Origin: Ignavibacteriota bacterium
GTDB lineage: Bacteria > Bacteroidota > Ignavibacteria > Ignavibacteriales > Ignavibacteriaceae
Direction: 5' to 3'
Assembly (NCBI GenBank): GCA_013285425.1
Contig: CP053447.1
Span: forward strand, 3,106,001-3,170,000
DNA length: 64,000 nt
Each line of letters opens with the position of its first letter. Within the stretch, counting starts at the first letter, position 1. Below are positions 9,657-19,140 of the stretch, piece by piece. The notes under the pieces were generated by a model. That model was not told the origin of the DNA. It saw nothing but the letters and a program-made list of their open reading frames with translations, and searched no databases. The translations under genes were made by a program, and so were the position numbers.

Positions 9657-9967
9657 AAGCAATCTCCAGGTATTTGGTGATAAAGTGACTTTGTTATAAT
9701 TTAAAAATAAAAACACGCACAGGTTAAAATATCCCTTTTGCCTGTCTGTTCAAACAACAATTTTATTTTTAAATAATCCTGTTACTAAAGGGGCAATCGT
9801 TAGCTGTTAATAAACCAAAGAGATTAAGACGATTATTATTTACACATAATCTGTCTTTGATTTAGTAAGGATTAGTGAGTTTTGATCAGCTTAATTTTTA
9901 TTATATAGTATAAGAGGAGCATGATATAAAGGTAATAAAAGAATTAACAGATATAATCTCAGTTGAA

Positions 9968-9989
9968 ATAGCATCGAGCTGTATGCTAT
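9968..9989 (+). terminator. Terminator-like hairpin without an obvious plus-strand gene
   Basis: A 7-bp stem ATAGCAT/ATGCTAT with an 8-nt loop, followed on the plus strand by CATTTTTTTATT. No plus-strand gene precedes it. It lies 17 bp past the stop of the SGNH esterase on the opposite strand, where the T-tract orientation is wrong. Confidence 0.4.
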
Positions 9990-10005
9990 CATTTTTTTAT
10001 TAGTG

Positions 10006-10689
10006 TTATTCGGACTGCAGCGAATACCTTATAGCTTTTTCAATAATTGGTTTCATCGCTTTATATCCTTCTGCATTTGGATGAACCCCGTCTTTAGAAT
10101 ATTCTTTCTTTAATCCATTTCTTTCATCTGCCATTTCAGAAAAATAATCTGCATAAACAATCTGATTATTTTGCGAATATGTTTTTATTCTCTTATTAAG
10201 TTCAATAATTTTTTCTGATGGATTGATTCCCTGCCTCCACAGATAATCAAATACGGGAAGGACAGAACATAGAATAACTTTTATATTATTTGCTTTAGCA
10301 ATTTCAACCATCGAAAAAATATTATCCTCTATCATTTCAAGTGTTGATGGACCGGTATTTCCGGCAATATCATTTGTACCGGCAAGTATCACTACAACAT
10401 TTGGCTTAAGATTTACTACATCCTGCCTGAATCTAATCAGCATTTGCGGCGTAGTTTGTCCACTTATCCCTCTGTTTATAAAGTGATTTTCTGTAAAGAA
10501 ATCCGGATCAGCTATTTTCCATCCCTCAGTTATAGAATTCCCCATAAATACAACTCTGTTTTCATTTTCTGATAGAGGATAAAGGGTTAAATTTTCTTTT
10601 CTGTATCTGTTAAGATTAGCCCAATCATCGCTTTGCGAAAAAGATATTTGATTTATAACAATTAAAGATAATATCGCTATTAGTCTCAT
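10006..10689 (-). CDS. SGNH/GDSL-family esterase, exported
   Basis: 227 aa with an N-terminal signal peptide (residues 1-18, ending FSQS). All SGNH blocks are visible: block I VVFMGNSITEGW with the nucleophile Ser; block II GISGQTT with the oxyanion Gly; block III AGTNDIA with Asn; block V DGVHPN with the Asp-His pair. It is the right size for a rhamnogalacturonan acetylesterase/TesA-type lipase-acylhydrolase. It probably deacylates polysaccharide or lipid in the periplasm; the substrate is not readable. It is 17 bp downstream of the AMP-binding/GNAT gene on the same strand. Confidence 0.88.
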   Translation of the reverse strand: MRLIAILSLIVINQISFSQSDDWANLNRYRKENLTLYPLSENENRVVFMGNSITEGWKIADPDFFTENHFINRGISGQTTPQMLIRFRQDVVNLKPNVVVILAGTNDIAGNTGPSTLEMIEDNIFSMVEIAKANNIKVILCSVLPVFDYLWRQGINPSEKIIELNKRIKTYSQNNQIVYADYFSEMADERNGLKKEYSKDGVHPNAEGYKAMKPIIEKAIRYSLQSE

Positions 10690-10705
10690 AATATTTACTC
10701 CTGCA

Positions 10706-13700
10706 TCAAAGCTCTTTTACAAGTCCCGAATATTTTCTTTCAATTTTAAATCCAAAACGATAAAAATATTCCGGACGGAAAAAGCCGGTTGTAACAAATT
10801 TATAATTCTCAGATTTCATTCTGTTAAACAACTCTTTCATAATTCCTTCGCTTATACCTTTTCTTCTGTAACGATTAGAAACAACAATCTTTTCCATGTG
10901 AACTGTTGTTTCATCGCTTCGATAATAAAAAGCGCCGCCGATTATAAATCCCCTGTCTGATACTGCAACAAGAAATTCATGCTCTGTTCTGAAGTTAACG
11001 CTTAAATTTTCTTCAAGATAAAGCTGATATAACTTTGAAATTTCTTTCGGACTTATAGGATTTCTAATTGTAAACGCATTTCCATCATCATCGCGCAGTT
11101 GAACTACAAGATTAGGATGTCCGGCAACTTCGGATTTTATCTTAATCAGTGCTGCCGAATCGGTTGGTTTAAGATGTGGATATCCAAGTCGTGTAATAAA
11201 ATATGTTTCTTTTTTATCCAGCTCAAACTCAAAATTTAACGACGTGATGAGCTTTAATGATTCTTCTTTTGAAATTTTTCTGTGTCTTTGTTTTCTTACA
11301 AGTTCGCGCAATACATTTTTAAATCTCTGAGATGAAGAATAAAAAACAGTTTCTAAGAAGAATCTTGCTCTTACAGCCGGATAATTTTCTTCAAGATCAA
11401 ATAAGTGATAAGTATCATAAAGCTCGTATATCATTTCTGCCTGAGCAGATAATGATGCGTTTTTGTTCAGCTCAAACCACCTGTGAAATCTTTTAACTGC
11501 AAAGTATAGCTGTTTAGGAAGGTAACCATGTTCTTTAATATTATTCATTAAGGATTGAATCCTGTAAATTATATTATCCTTAATTGCTAAGTCGGATTTT
11601 TCAACTTCTTTTCTGAATTTATTTATCAGATTAATACCTTCATCAATACCGAGTGCTTCGATGATGCCTGAAAATACAGCGTTCCAGACAGAAGGCTTTT
11701 TTATTAGCGGGTATTTTTCTTCTGCAGGTTTAACAAACTTTTCATAAAAGTTCATTACAAAAGAAAGAATTGACTCTGATTTTCTTCTCTGCGAAAAAGA
11801 AGTAATTATACATTTAGTCTGATAATCATGCTGCGAAACAACAACAGTATCAATATTGATCTCGGCAAGCTCGGTCTTCATTTCAGAAAGTTTCCAGAAT
11901 TTTACATAAGCAGCAGAGGCATTCCATACAAAAAATTTCCAGAGATTTCTTAGCTTTTCATTTGTTACTGCATCGTTTCTCTTTGATTCGCGCCTCATAA
12001 ATCTCTCAATTGATTCATCACCAACAAACTCCTCTGTCCATAAATTAAAGTCTTCCCAAAGACCGCCGTATTTTGCCGCTATTTTTTCTTCAATAATATC
12101 AGTGCCGGCGATAACCTTCCATTTACCTTCTTCTTCAATAACTTCTGCGCTATCGGTATGATTTAAGTGAATAGCTATATCAAATCCGCCCAAAAAGCGA
12201 GTCTGAATTGTTAATCGAAATACAGACCTTCTTTTGGTTTCTGAAAACTTACTTATCCAGATTCCCGAAGGTAAAATATTATTAAGTGATATAAGCACAC
12301 CATTTGAAATAAGAAAAACCGCTTCTCTTATAATTTGTCTTTCAGAAAGTGCTTTTGTTAAAATATTTTTATCACTATCAGAAATTGATTCATCAAATAT
12401 TAATACATCAGACCATCTGTATTCTTCACCGGTTTCAGGATCTATTGAAACACGCGGCACTTCTCCCAGCCAGTTTGTAAACAAACGTCTTAACTCAAGC
12501 CGTGATTTTCGTGCAAGCTGACGCAGGTCTTTTATTGAGCCGTATAATTCAAACTGCAAAATGAATCTTCTTATTCCTTCATAGCTTGCGGGATGATTTG
12601 CCCCGTAACTTACAAGCAGATTAAATAAACCCGGGATTGATGTCTTGTCGAGAAGTGTTTCCGGGTTAATTGCTGAAATCAGCTCTTCTAAAACAGATTC
12701 TATTTCCCTTAAATTTTCATCCCCTCTGCTGATATTATCAATTGCATTTATTATTTCGCTGCTTAAAAAGTAATTATCTGAACAAACATAAAGTTTTAAT
12801 AATTTTTGAAAATTTTCTTTTCTAAACGTTTGCAAAGCACTAAGAAAAATCTTTCTTCTTGTTTCAGTCTTCTGAATGATATTGGGTCTGAAAACAATCT
12901 CAACAGCAAGTTTATAATGTGTGGAGTTTACATCGTTAAGTATATCAGAAAAATATTCAATTGATTTCTCAATTTTCTTATCATCGTTGGACTGAAGCAA
13001 AACTGCTGCAATGTGAAGTCCCGGTATCGAAACTTCTTTTACTTCAAGCATTTCATAAAAATTTTTTATTTCTGCATCGTTAACGTTTACATCCGAGATG
13101 CGATTAATAAATTCAAGTTCCTTTTGGTATTCAGATTTTCTGAACCAGCGAAATATTCCAGAGCCTGTAAATTCAACTACCCCTGTATTTCCCAACCAAT
13201 AAAACGGATTTGTAAAAATATCCTGAAGATCAATTTGCTTAGTTTTAATTTGATATGAATAGCTTCCGATTTGAAATATTTTTTTCTCATCATCAATTAC
13301 TTTTACACTAAGCATAGCACTTAGTTTTGGAATTGATAATAAATCTGAGTTAATGGAAATATCGCGGCTCAACGCACCCTTTTCCCTTAAAAACCAGTTC
13401 GGAACTTTGATTTCATACTTGCCAAATCCCAGAGCCAGATGATCTTTTTCATACATCAACTGGATAATGTCAGCAAAATTATTTTCAATTACTCTTCTTT
13501 TATATGTTGCTTTCGGAGTAAGCTCGTTGTGTGCATCATCAAATGGTCTGCTGATAATTTTAAAATCAACTATTCTTTCAAATGGTGCAAGAAAATTATT
13601 TACCGATACTATAACATTTGAAAAATATTCCTGCCTTTGATGTTCGCCCATATTAATTAAAGGAGAGTTAACAGATTTCAGATCGGGAAAGATAAGTACA

Positions 13701-14923
13701 GTATTAAATGGTCTATGATCACCGACAAGAAATACCTGTTTTACAAATTCAAAATCCCTGAAAAGATTTTCGATTTTTTGAGGAGCGATCGTTTCACCTT
13801 TTACGTTCTTATATATTTCTTTTTTACGATCAATAATCTCAATAAATCCATCGCTATCCATTCTCATTATATCTCCGGTTGCAAACCATCCATCGGCTTC
13901 AAATGTTTGTTCAATTTTCTGATCAAAATAATTTAACATTACATAGGATCCCCGTATCAAAATTTCGCCGTCTTCACCAAGTTTGATTTCAATTCCCGGA
14001 AGTGCTTTGCCGAGTGAGTTTTCTCTGTATTGAAACGGCGGTGTCATTGTAATTCCGCCGGTTGCTTCAGTCATTCCAAAACCGCTCATCAACTCAACAC
14101 TATAACGCTGAAAGAATCTGAACACATCAGGCGGTAAAAATCCTGCTGCTGAAAGTCCCCACTTTAAATTTCCGCCGGTTGCATCAACAACAACAGATTT
14201 TATTTTATCATCGTCATCTGTTTCGACATCAACCCGTGCTGTTATATATTCAAAAAGCTGTATCCATTTTTTGGGTATCGAAATAAAAATGCTCGGTTTT
14301 ACAAAACGCATATTTTCAATCATTGTTTCAACCGATGGATTTTCCATAAAACAATATTCAGCGCCCCAGAAAATTGCACCGGCCATTTCGAGCCATCTTC
14401 CAAATGTGTGATACAGCGGAAGAAAAGCAAGGTAACGATCGCTATCGCCGATGCCGGGAATTGCCATTGCGCGGCAGAATCTTTTATAAACAATGTTGGT
14501 ATGCGAAAACATTATACCCTTTGGTTCGCCTGTTGTACCCGAGGTGTACATTATTGTTGCAAGTGAATCCGGTTTTATCTTTACCTTATTTGTTTTTGTA
14601 TGATGTGAAGAAAGGGATTTAAATTCATCAAAACTGATTACCCAATCCTCTGCAGCATTGCCTTTAATCAGAACAACTGTTTTAAGATATGGTATTTCAT
14701 TTTTTATTGCTCTTATTTTTGCAAGCTGTTTTTCATCATCTGCAAAAAGTATCTGAGATTTGGTTTGATTAAGAATAAACTGAATGTGTTCGGAAACCGA
14801 ATTTGCAGGAATCATAACATTTACAATTCCGCTTGTTAAACATGCAAGATCAAGCAATGACATTTCAATACTGTTTTCGAGGAGAAATGCTGTAAACTTT
14901 TGCTCATCTTTAATTTCATACAA
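10706..14923 (-). CDS. AMP-binding (acyl-CoA synthetase-like) / GNAT giant protein, main fragment
   Basis: 1405 aa from an apparent TTG start, which is probably not the true start. Residues 1-500 are an ANL adenylating domain lacking its first lobe segment: TSGTTGEPKG at 127-136, GFGMTEATGG, GWFATGDI and DRKKEIYKNVKGETIAP are all present. A long helical middle follows (about 620-1250, possibly HEAT-like in part). A GNAT acetyltransferase ends the protein, with the acetyl-CoA loop YRRKGISEG at about 1352-1360. The frame stays open upstream of the TTG and reads KKTSEIVSVYSLSIQNLL, the missing piece of an ANL N-terminus, joining the end of the preceding gene. The two are therefore one gene of about 1590 residues broken by a frameshift at the A8 tract 14968-14975. 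Confidence 0.8.
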   Translation of the reverse strand: MYEIKDEQKFTAFLLENSIEMSLLDLACLTSGIVNVMIPANSVSEHIQFILNQTKSQILFADDEKQLAKIRAIKNEIPYLKTVVLIKGNAAEDWVISFDEFKSLSSHHTKTNKVKIKPDSLATIMYTSGTTGEPKGIMFSHTNIVYKRFCRAMAIPGIGDSDRYLAFLPLYHTFGRWLEMAGAIFWGAEYCFMENPSVETMIENMRFVKPSIFISIPKKWIQLFEYITARVDVETDDDDKIKSVVVDATGGNLKWGLSAAGFLPPDVFRFFQRYSVELMSGFGMTEATGGITMTPPFQYRENSLGKALPGIEIKLGEDGEILIRGSYVMLNYFDQKIEQTFEADGWFATGDIMRMDSDGFIEIIDRKKEIYKNVKGETIAPQKIENLFRDFEFVKQVFLVGDHRPFNTVLIFPDLKSVNSPLINMGEHQRQEYFSNVIVSVNNFLAPFERIVDFKIISRPFDDAHNELTPKATYKRRVIENNFADIIQLMYEKDHLALGFGKYEIKVPNWFLREKGALSRDISINSDLLSIPKLSAMLSVKVIDDEKKIFQIGSYSYQIKTKQIDLQDIFTNPFYWLGNTGVVEFTGSGIFRWFRKSEYQKELEFINRISDVNVNDAEIKNFYEMLEVKEVSIPGLHIAAVLLQSNDDKKIEKSIEYFSDILNDVNSTHYKLAVEIVFRPNIIQKTETRRKIFLSALQTFRKENFQKLLKLYVCSDNYFLSSEIINAIDNISRGDENLREIESVLEELISAINPETLLDKTSIPGLFNLLVSYGANHPASYEGIRRFILQFELYGSIKDLRQLARKSRLELRRLFTNWLGEVPRVSIDPETGEEYRWSDVLIFDESISDSDKNILTKALSERQIIREAVFLISNGVLISLNNILPSGIWISKFSETKRRSVFRLTIQTRFLGGFDIAIHLNHTDSAEVIEEEGKWKVIAGTDIIEEKIAAKYGGLWEDFNLWTEEFVGDESIERFMRRESKRNDAVTNEKLRNLWKFFVWNASAAYVKFWKLSEMKTELAEINIDTVVVSQHDYQTKCIITSFSQRRKSESILSFVMNFYEKFVKPAEEKYPLIKKPSVWNAVFSGIIEALGIDEGINLINKFRKEVEKSDLAIKDNIIYRIQSLMNNIKEHGYLPKQLYFAVKRFHRWFELNKNASLSAQAEMIYELYDTYHLFDLEENYPAVRARFFLETVFYSSSQRFKNVLRELVRKQRHRKISKEESLKLITSLNFEFELDKKETYFITRLGYPHLKPTDSAALIKIKSEVAGHPNLVVQLRDDDGNAFTIRNPISPKEISKLYQLYLEENLSVNFRTEHEFLVAVSDRGFIIGGAFYYRSDETTVHMEKIVVSNRYRRKGISEGIMKELFNRMKSENYKFVTTGFFRPEYFYRFGFKIERKYSGLVKEL

Positions 14924-14973
14924 TAAATTCTGAATAGATAAACTGTAAACGGAAACAATCTCTGATGTTTTTT

Positions 14974-15483
14974 TTAGGAGTAATCTATTGTCTGCCCGCC
15001 TTTAATTATTCTGAAAAGATTTTTCTTTTTGTACTGCTCAACTCTTTGATTAAACATCACATCAAAAGTGTAGCTGCTTTTATCAATCAGCAGCTTAATA
15101 AGATTATCCCATCTTCTTTCATTATAAATCTTCTGAAGAAAGAAAGAATAACGGAAAAAATTCAGGTAGCTGTGAATTATTGCAGTGATTTTATCATTTG
15201 AACTAACAGAATCAGAGGCGAGGTAATTTCCAAACTCAAAAAACATATCCTTGTCCATATTACTCATAAAGTCTTCTGAAATTCCGCCGGCAGTTAAACC
15301 ATTTAGAATACTTTGCCACACTTCCGAAAACTCAGGCTGATTAAGAGTGTTATTCTTAATATCATTATTCAATTCAATCATCAGTTTATTCAGAAGATCA
15401 TCTATTTCGTTCTGCTCAAGAGAAGCCTTGCCCCCTGGTAGTTTTTCGTTCAGTTCTTTTAATAATGATAAAGACTGGTTCAT
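14974..15483 (-). CDS. N-terminal fragment of the AMP-binding/GNAT giant protein
   Basis: 169 aa. Residues 1-120 are helical and unrecognised. The last 50 residues (SSYTFDVMFNQRVEQYKKKN, then FRIIKGGQTIDYS) match the opening of acyl-CoA synthetases (domain start, then a glycine turn and Y-S-W). The frame stops at TAA in the sequence TCC-TAA-A7 and the next frame carries on with the expected ANL sequence. Restoring the frame would give SWKKTSEIV-like continuity. This is therefore the 5' part of the gene ending at 10706, not a separate protein. Confidence 0.75.
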   Translation of the reverse strand: MNQSLSLLKELNEKLPGGKASLEQNEIDDLLNKLMIELNNDIKNNTLNQPEFSEVWQSILNGLTAGGISEDFMSNMDKDMFFEFGNYLASDSVSSNDKITAIIHSYLNFFRYSFFLQKIYNERRWDNLIKLLIDKSSYTFDVMFNQRVEQYKKKNLFRIIKGGQTIDYS

Positions 15484-15643
15484 AGTATTAAACTCTTTTA
15501 TTAGAGAATAAAATTTTTCTTAAGGAATATAATAAAAACAATTGGTAAAGATTGCTGGAAACCTGTTGATGATAGTGAAAGCGGGTTTGAGTTTGATAAT
15601 CGTGTGTTAATAATGGAGAAGGAAATATTCTTACACGCTGTGT
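15484..15643. other. Promoter region between the giant gene and the cassette array
   Basis: No gene is seen. It carries the upstream region of the minus-strand AMP-binding gene and ends at the distal edge of the last attC-like repeat. Confidence 0.4.
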
Positions 15644-15873
15644 AGTTACCCCGCCGCCCAGAACAGCAATGCAGATTAAAACGACAACGCCAAAGACCTG
15701 CCTGCAGGCAGGTTTAGCAAACTGCACTTATTTTTTTCTTGCAAGTGCAGTTTGCATAATTTTAATTATTAATAGAACTACTTAGAACAAGTTTGCCGAA
15801 ACGGAACGACTAACATTAAAATTTCTAAAATGCCAAATACGAACTCGCTGTCGGCTTGAACCACGGGTTAGGT
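15644..15873 (-). repeat. attC-like site A (last of the array)
   Basis: Read on the minus strand it opens ACCTAACCCGTGG, then TTCAAGCCGACAGCG, which matches the R''-L'' half of integron attC sites. It closes with GGGCGGCGGGGTAACTAC, a decayed L'-R' half. Inside are an 18-bp palindrome at 15697-15714 and a 13-bp hairpin at 15718-15756 that is also in site E. It starts 27 bp past the reconstructed stop of the cassette lipoprotein. Confidence 0.6.
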
Positions 15874-16048
15874 TGTTTGCCTTACATTTAACATACATTT
15901 TATTCTATTATCTCAAATTCTATTGGTTGAAATTCAACTTGTTGTTCATTAAAAAATATTGGAGTATTAGGATTAAATTTTGCCACATAATTACCGGGAA
16001 TTAAGACAACCAAATCGTTCATCGCATATCTTCCAGAACTATTTGGAG

Positions 16049-16414
16049 CTAACCATTTATATTTAATTTGTTTCCCACTTTTAATGTGTGAGTTTCAGTA
16101 ACAATCTCAAATCCTAAATAATCAAAATCAGTCGCAAATAGTGAATCATTTTTCCAAATTTCAAAACTCATAAGTGGTCCATAATAATTATAGGTTAAAT
16201 CATAATAGAGTTCATTTCTAATTAATATTGACATGAATAATTTTTCATCTTTTGAAAATAAAGTCTTGGATACGCTATTTGAATCGAGCAGTTGAAAGCT
16301 TGTTATAATTTCATTTTTAAGTGGATCAACATCTTCCATATTTGTCTCGGTTATCTTTTCTTTGCAACCGTTTATGAATATTACCAAAAGACCAAACAAA
16401 AATATTTTTTTCAT
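16049..16414 (-). CDS. Cassette lipoprotein, frameshifted at its 3' end
   Basis: 121 aa as read, with a lipoprotein signal (lipobox INGC, Cys17). The family is not recognised. The frame breaks at about 16054-16057: the -1 frame continues with a convincing end (WLAPNSSGRYAMNDLVVLIP, then GNYVAKFNPNT, ending FEIIE) to a stop at 15900-15902. The intact product would be about 171 aa. One missing base (expected ATA-AAA-TGG) explains it. The gene lies between attC-like sites B and A and has the exact cassette layout. Confidence 0.6.
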   Translation of the reverse strand: MKKIFLFGLLVIFINGCKEKITETNMEDVDPLKNEIITSFQLLDSNSVSKTLFSKDEKLFMSILIRNELYYDLTYNYYGPLMSFEIWKNDSLFATDFDYLGFEIVTETHTLKVGNKLNING

Positions 16415-16441
16415 CTCGTATACCTTTTATGATTTTAACAA

Positions 16442-16652
16442 CCTAACGGCATTGCGCCTAACCCGCCGCCCATAACAAGGAAGCCGAGTAAAACACAATT
16501 GCTGATGATTATGCCGTAGGTACTTAACTTTCTTTTCTTCAAGCACCGAAGGCAGATTTAATTAATTAGTCCGTCGCGGCGGAGAACACTTAGAACAAAA
16601 TCTCAAATCCGCCCAACTAAAATGGTGGTCGGCATTGAGGTGCTTGTTAGGC
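16442..16652 (-). repeat. attC-like site B
   Basis: On the minus strand it opens GCCTAACAAGCACCTC, then AATGCCGACCACC, and closes GGGCGGCGGGTTAGGCGCAA, then TGCCGTTAGGT. Its first 7 bases are the inverse of the GTTAGGC that starts the cassette upstream of it, as expected for an excisable circle. It shares an inner block (TCTAAGTGTTCTCCGCCGCG) with site C. 211 bp. Confidence 0.65.
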
Positions 16653-16726
16653 ACCTGAAATAAAGTATTAATAAAAACCACAGTGATTAAATTATTTTAT
16701 GTTTGTAATTAATACTTATAGAAATA

Positions 16727-17035
16727 CTAATTATCATTTTCTTTTTTATTTTCGAGTATTGCTTCAAAAAGAATAGAAAACTTTTTATTTGTTAAATGCC
16801 GTACAATGATGTAAAAAGATTGTAAGAGCATAACTAATGGAATGATAAACATAAAAGCATAAAACCAATTAAAAGCTTGAACGTGTTCTTTTTCAAATGC
16901 AAAAGAATATAATCGGGCTAACCAAATTATAGCGACAAACAAACCAGTCCAGGCTTTGAAATAACTATTCTTAGAATAATTGCTTTTAATTTTATCTAAT
17001 TCTTTAATTAATGATAAAGTTGTTTCTGGTTTCAT
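16727..17035 (-). CDS. Cassette membrane protein, two transmembrane helices
   Basis: 102 aa from the ATG at 17035, preceded by the SD AAAGGT; the frame runs open to 17185 through the attC repeat, which is not coding. Two hydrophobic helices at about residues 27-45 and 56-78, with short basic ends. Family not recognised. It sits alone between attC-like sites C and B. Confidence 0.55.
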   Translation of the reverse strand: MKPETTLSLIKELDKIKSNYSKNSYFKAWTGLFVAIIWLARLYSFAFEKEHVQAFNWFYAFMFIIPLVMLLQSFYIIVRHLTNKKFSILFEAILENKKENDN

Positions 17036-17073
17036 AAAATTACCTTTGACAAAATTAATTATAAAACTTGGGT

Positions 17074-17317
17074 GCCTAACGCCTTTGCGCCTAACCCGCC
17101 GACCATAACAAGTGCGACAAACTAAAACGCATTGCCAAATATTTAGCCGAAGGTTTGTAACTTGTTCAGTACAAACCGAAGGCAAGCCTGCCTGCCTGCA
17201 GGCAGGTTAATTAATTAATCCGCCGCGGCGGAGAACACTTAGAACAAAATCTTTAACTAAAACCAAACGCCAAAAATTAAAAAATCACCCAACTAAAATG
17301 AAGGTCAGTGTTTAGGC
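17074..17317 (-). repeat. attC-like site C
   Basis: On the minus strand it opens GCCTAAACACTGACC and closes GGTCGGCGGGTTAGGCGCAA, then AGGCGTTAGGC. It contains a perfect 16-bp palindrome CCTGCCTGCAGGCAGG at 17191-17206 and the block shared with site B. Outer bases GTATAA pair with GTTATAC at the start of the 17.3-18.2 kb cassette. 244 bp. Confidence 0.65.
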
Positions 17318-17341
17318 GCTGATTATACATACTTTATTAAA

Positions 17342-18205
17342 CTAATTAGAATTAATTATTGGTAAAGATTGATGTTCTTTTAAATTTAATTTTGAAACTT
17401 CGTTAAGAAATCTATCCCACCATCCTTTTCCATTTCTTTTAATTAAATATTTGGCGACTTCATCGTTATATTCTTCTCGACCATATACATCTGTGCACGC
17501 ACCTTTTATGAAGTGAAAACCAAAAGTATTTGCAATGCTATCAACTTGGGGGTTAATAGATGTTAACATACCACCGTGAATAATTAAAACATAACCATTG
17601 GCAATATCTGCTCTTGCTTCTTTTCTACGCTGATTACCGGCAGAATACCTTTCTGCAATAAACGGCTTGTTCAATATTATCAAATCATCTTCATTAAAAT
17701 CTTTTTCCGGTGATATATTATCCGGCAAATATTCCCTTATCTGCGGATAGGATGTTATATATAATTTTGCTTTAACTGGTACATTTTTATTTTCAAATTT
17801 ACAGGGTGTGAATTTTAATTTTTGAAATTCTTCTTTTATAATCTTATCATCATAATGTATAATAAGACTATCTCTAACATATAATTGACTGACATTACCA
17901 TTTTCATCAATGACAAAGTCTAAAATTGAAGTCCAAGAATAATCTGCATACCATTGTAATTGCAATTGATCATATTTGATATTATTCAGATAAAATGAAA
18001 AATCTTGCTGCGGTCTTGGAAGTGCATAAGTACTTAGACTGTTTTCTATTACGAAAGAGTCAATTTGGATACATCTTGTTACAATAATTCTGTCAGACAT
18101 TGAGCTATCACTAAAAAAACAACCGGTTAAAATCTTTAAAGTATCTAAAGCTTGGGGGAAAGCTTGGAAACCTAAGATAATTAAAAATAAAATCGTTTTT
18201 TTCAT
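17342..18205 (-). CDS. Cassette-borne secreted protein with TonB-C-like segment
   Basis: 287 aa with a signal peptide (residues 1-18). Residues about 85-150 (LDFVIDENGNVSQLYV, then EEFQKLKFTPCKFENK, then VPVKAKLYI) follow the pattern of a TonB C-terminal-like domain: an IDENGNV turn, the W/KFTPxxxxGxxV pattern and a terminal strand. The remainder is unrecognised. No transmembrane anchor is seen, so it is a free periplasmic or secreted protein rather than a working TonB. It is the largest gene of the array. Confidence 0.6.
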   Translation of the reverse strand: MKKTILFLIILGFQAFPQALDTLKILTGCFFSDSSMSDRIIVTRCIQIDSFVIENSLSTYALPRPQQDFSFYLNNIKYDQLQLQWYADYSWTSILDFVIDENGNVSQLYVRDSLIIHYDDKIIKEEFQKLKFTPCKFENKNVPVKAKLYITSYPQIREYLPDNISPEKDFNEDDLIILNKPFIAERYSAGNQRRKEARADIANGYVLIIHGGMLTSINPQVDSIANTFGFHFIKGACTDVYGREEYNDEVAKYLIKRNGKGWWDRFLNEVSKLNLKEHQSLPIINSN

Positions 18206-18221
18206 CGTGTATTTTATGTTT

Positions 18222-18408
18222 GTATAACGGCGTTGTGCTTAAGCCGCAGCCCAACAAAACTAATTTATTTATTTGAAATAACTTTTAATCAGAACAAAGC
18301 TTTCATTTACAAACTATGCTTAACAAAAAACCAAAACGTAATTAAATGCTTATAAATTAAACAATAGCCAAATGCGAAAAGGCAGTTGGTTTGATTGGCT
18401 TGTTAGTT
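18222..18408 (-). repeat. attC-like site D (most diverged)
   Basis: On the minus strand it opens AACTAACAAGCCAATC and closes GGGCTGCGGCTTAAGCACAA, then CGCCGTTATAC. The overall layout and ends match the other sites, but the inner sequence is AT-rich and unlike B/C or A/E. 187 bp. Confidence 0.5.
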
Positions 18409-18546
18409 GCCTTTGCTGCATACTTTATTTTTTATTTTAGTTTTTTCTTTTAATAAATTAATCGACAATAATTAACTTTAGAATATCTTGTTTTAACTCA
18501 GTAATTTGGAAATTTTTGTAGATAGTATTTGTTGAATCAAATATTG

Positions 18547-18867
18547 TTATAATATTTTTTCTTGATTAATTAAATTCCACTTTCCGCTTTGGAAATAATG
18601 TGCATCATTTGGAGCTAAAACTAAATAACTGCAAGTATTATCTTGTTTAAATATGAGTATTTCTCTATATCGTGATGTTGAAAACTCTTTATAATCATTT
18701 GGGCGAAATAATTTTATTGAATCATTATTAGTTTCTTCTTCATAAGATCTTGTCCAACTATTGTAGAAATACTCATAATTCACTTCTGAAGAAACCGGAT
18801 TTGATTTTTCTTCGCAGGATACAAGAACCACCAATAAGAATAAGGGGAAATATTTTATCGTTTTCAT
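18547..18867 (-). CDS. Cassette lipoprotein, frameshifted at its 3' end
   Basis: 106 aa as read, from the ATG at 18867 behind the strong SD AAGGAGAT. The signal ends in the lipobox LVSC. The last residues read SGKWNLINQEKIL and stop, but the neighbouring frame continues with IITIFDSTNTIYKNFQITEL to a stop at 18458-18460. One base is missing from the T6 run at 18555-18560. Restored length is about 136 aa. The KWNLI pattern near the end resembles small lipocalin-like lipoproteins, but no family is certain. Confidence 0.55.
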   Translation of the reverse strand: MKTIKYFPLFLLVVLVSCEEKSNPVSSEVNYEYFYNSWTRSYEEETNNDSIKLFRPNDYKEFSTSRYREILIFKQDNTCSYLVLAPNDAHYFQSGKWNLINQEKIL

Positions 18868-18893
18868 TTTTATCTCCTTACTTTTCATTATGC

Positions 18894-19140
18894 AGCTAAC
18901 GATGTTGCGCCTAACCCGCCGCCAATAACAGCAATTTAGATTAAAACGACAAAGCCAAAAGACCTGCCTGCCGGCAGGCGGGTTTTAACAAACTGCACTT
19001 ATCTTTTTCGCAAGTGCAGTTTGCAAGTTATTTAAATAGAACGAGCACCTTTAACAAAAACCTTTACACGTAACAACTAACCCGAAAAACTCTGAAATGC
19101 CAAATGCGATTACTCTGTCACCTTGAGCCACTGGTTAGGT
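18894..19140 (-). repeat. attC-like site E (first of the array)
   Basis: On the minus strand it opens ACCTAACCAGTGGCTC, then AAGGTGACAG, and closes TTGGCGGCGGGTTAGGCGCA, then ACATCGTTAGCT. It shares its middle with site A: the palindrome CCTGCCGGCAGG at 18967-18978 and the AACTGCACTT hairpin. The stop codon of the gene upstream overlaps its first bases. 247 bp. Confidence 0.65.

Noticed and set aside
15488..15727. 79-aa minus-strand open frame
   Set aside because: It runs through the attC-like repeat and palindrome, with no SD and composition of the repeat; not a gene.
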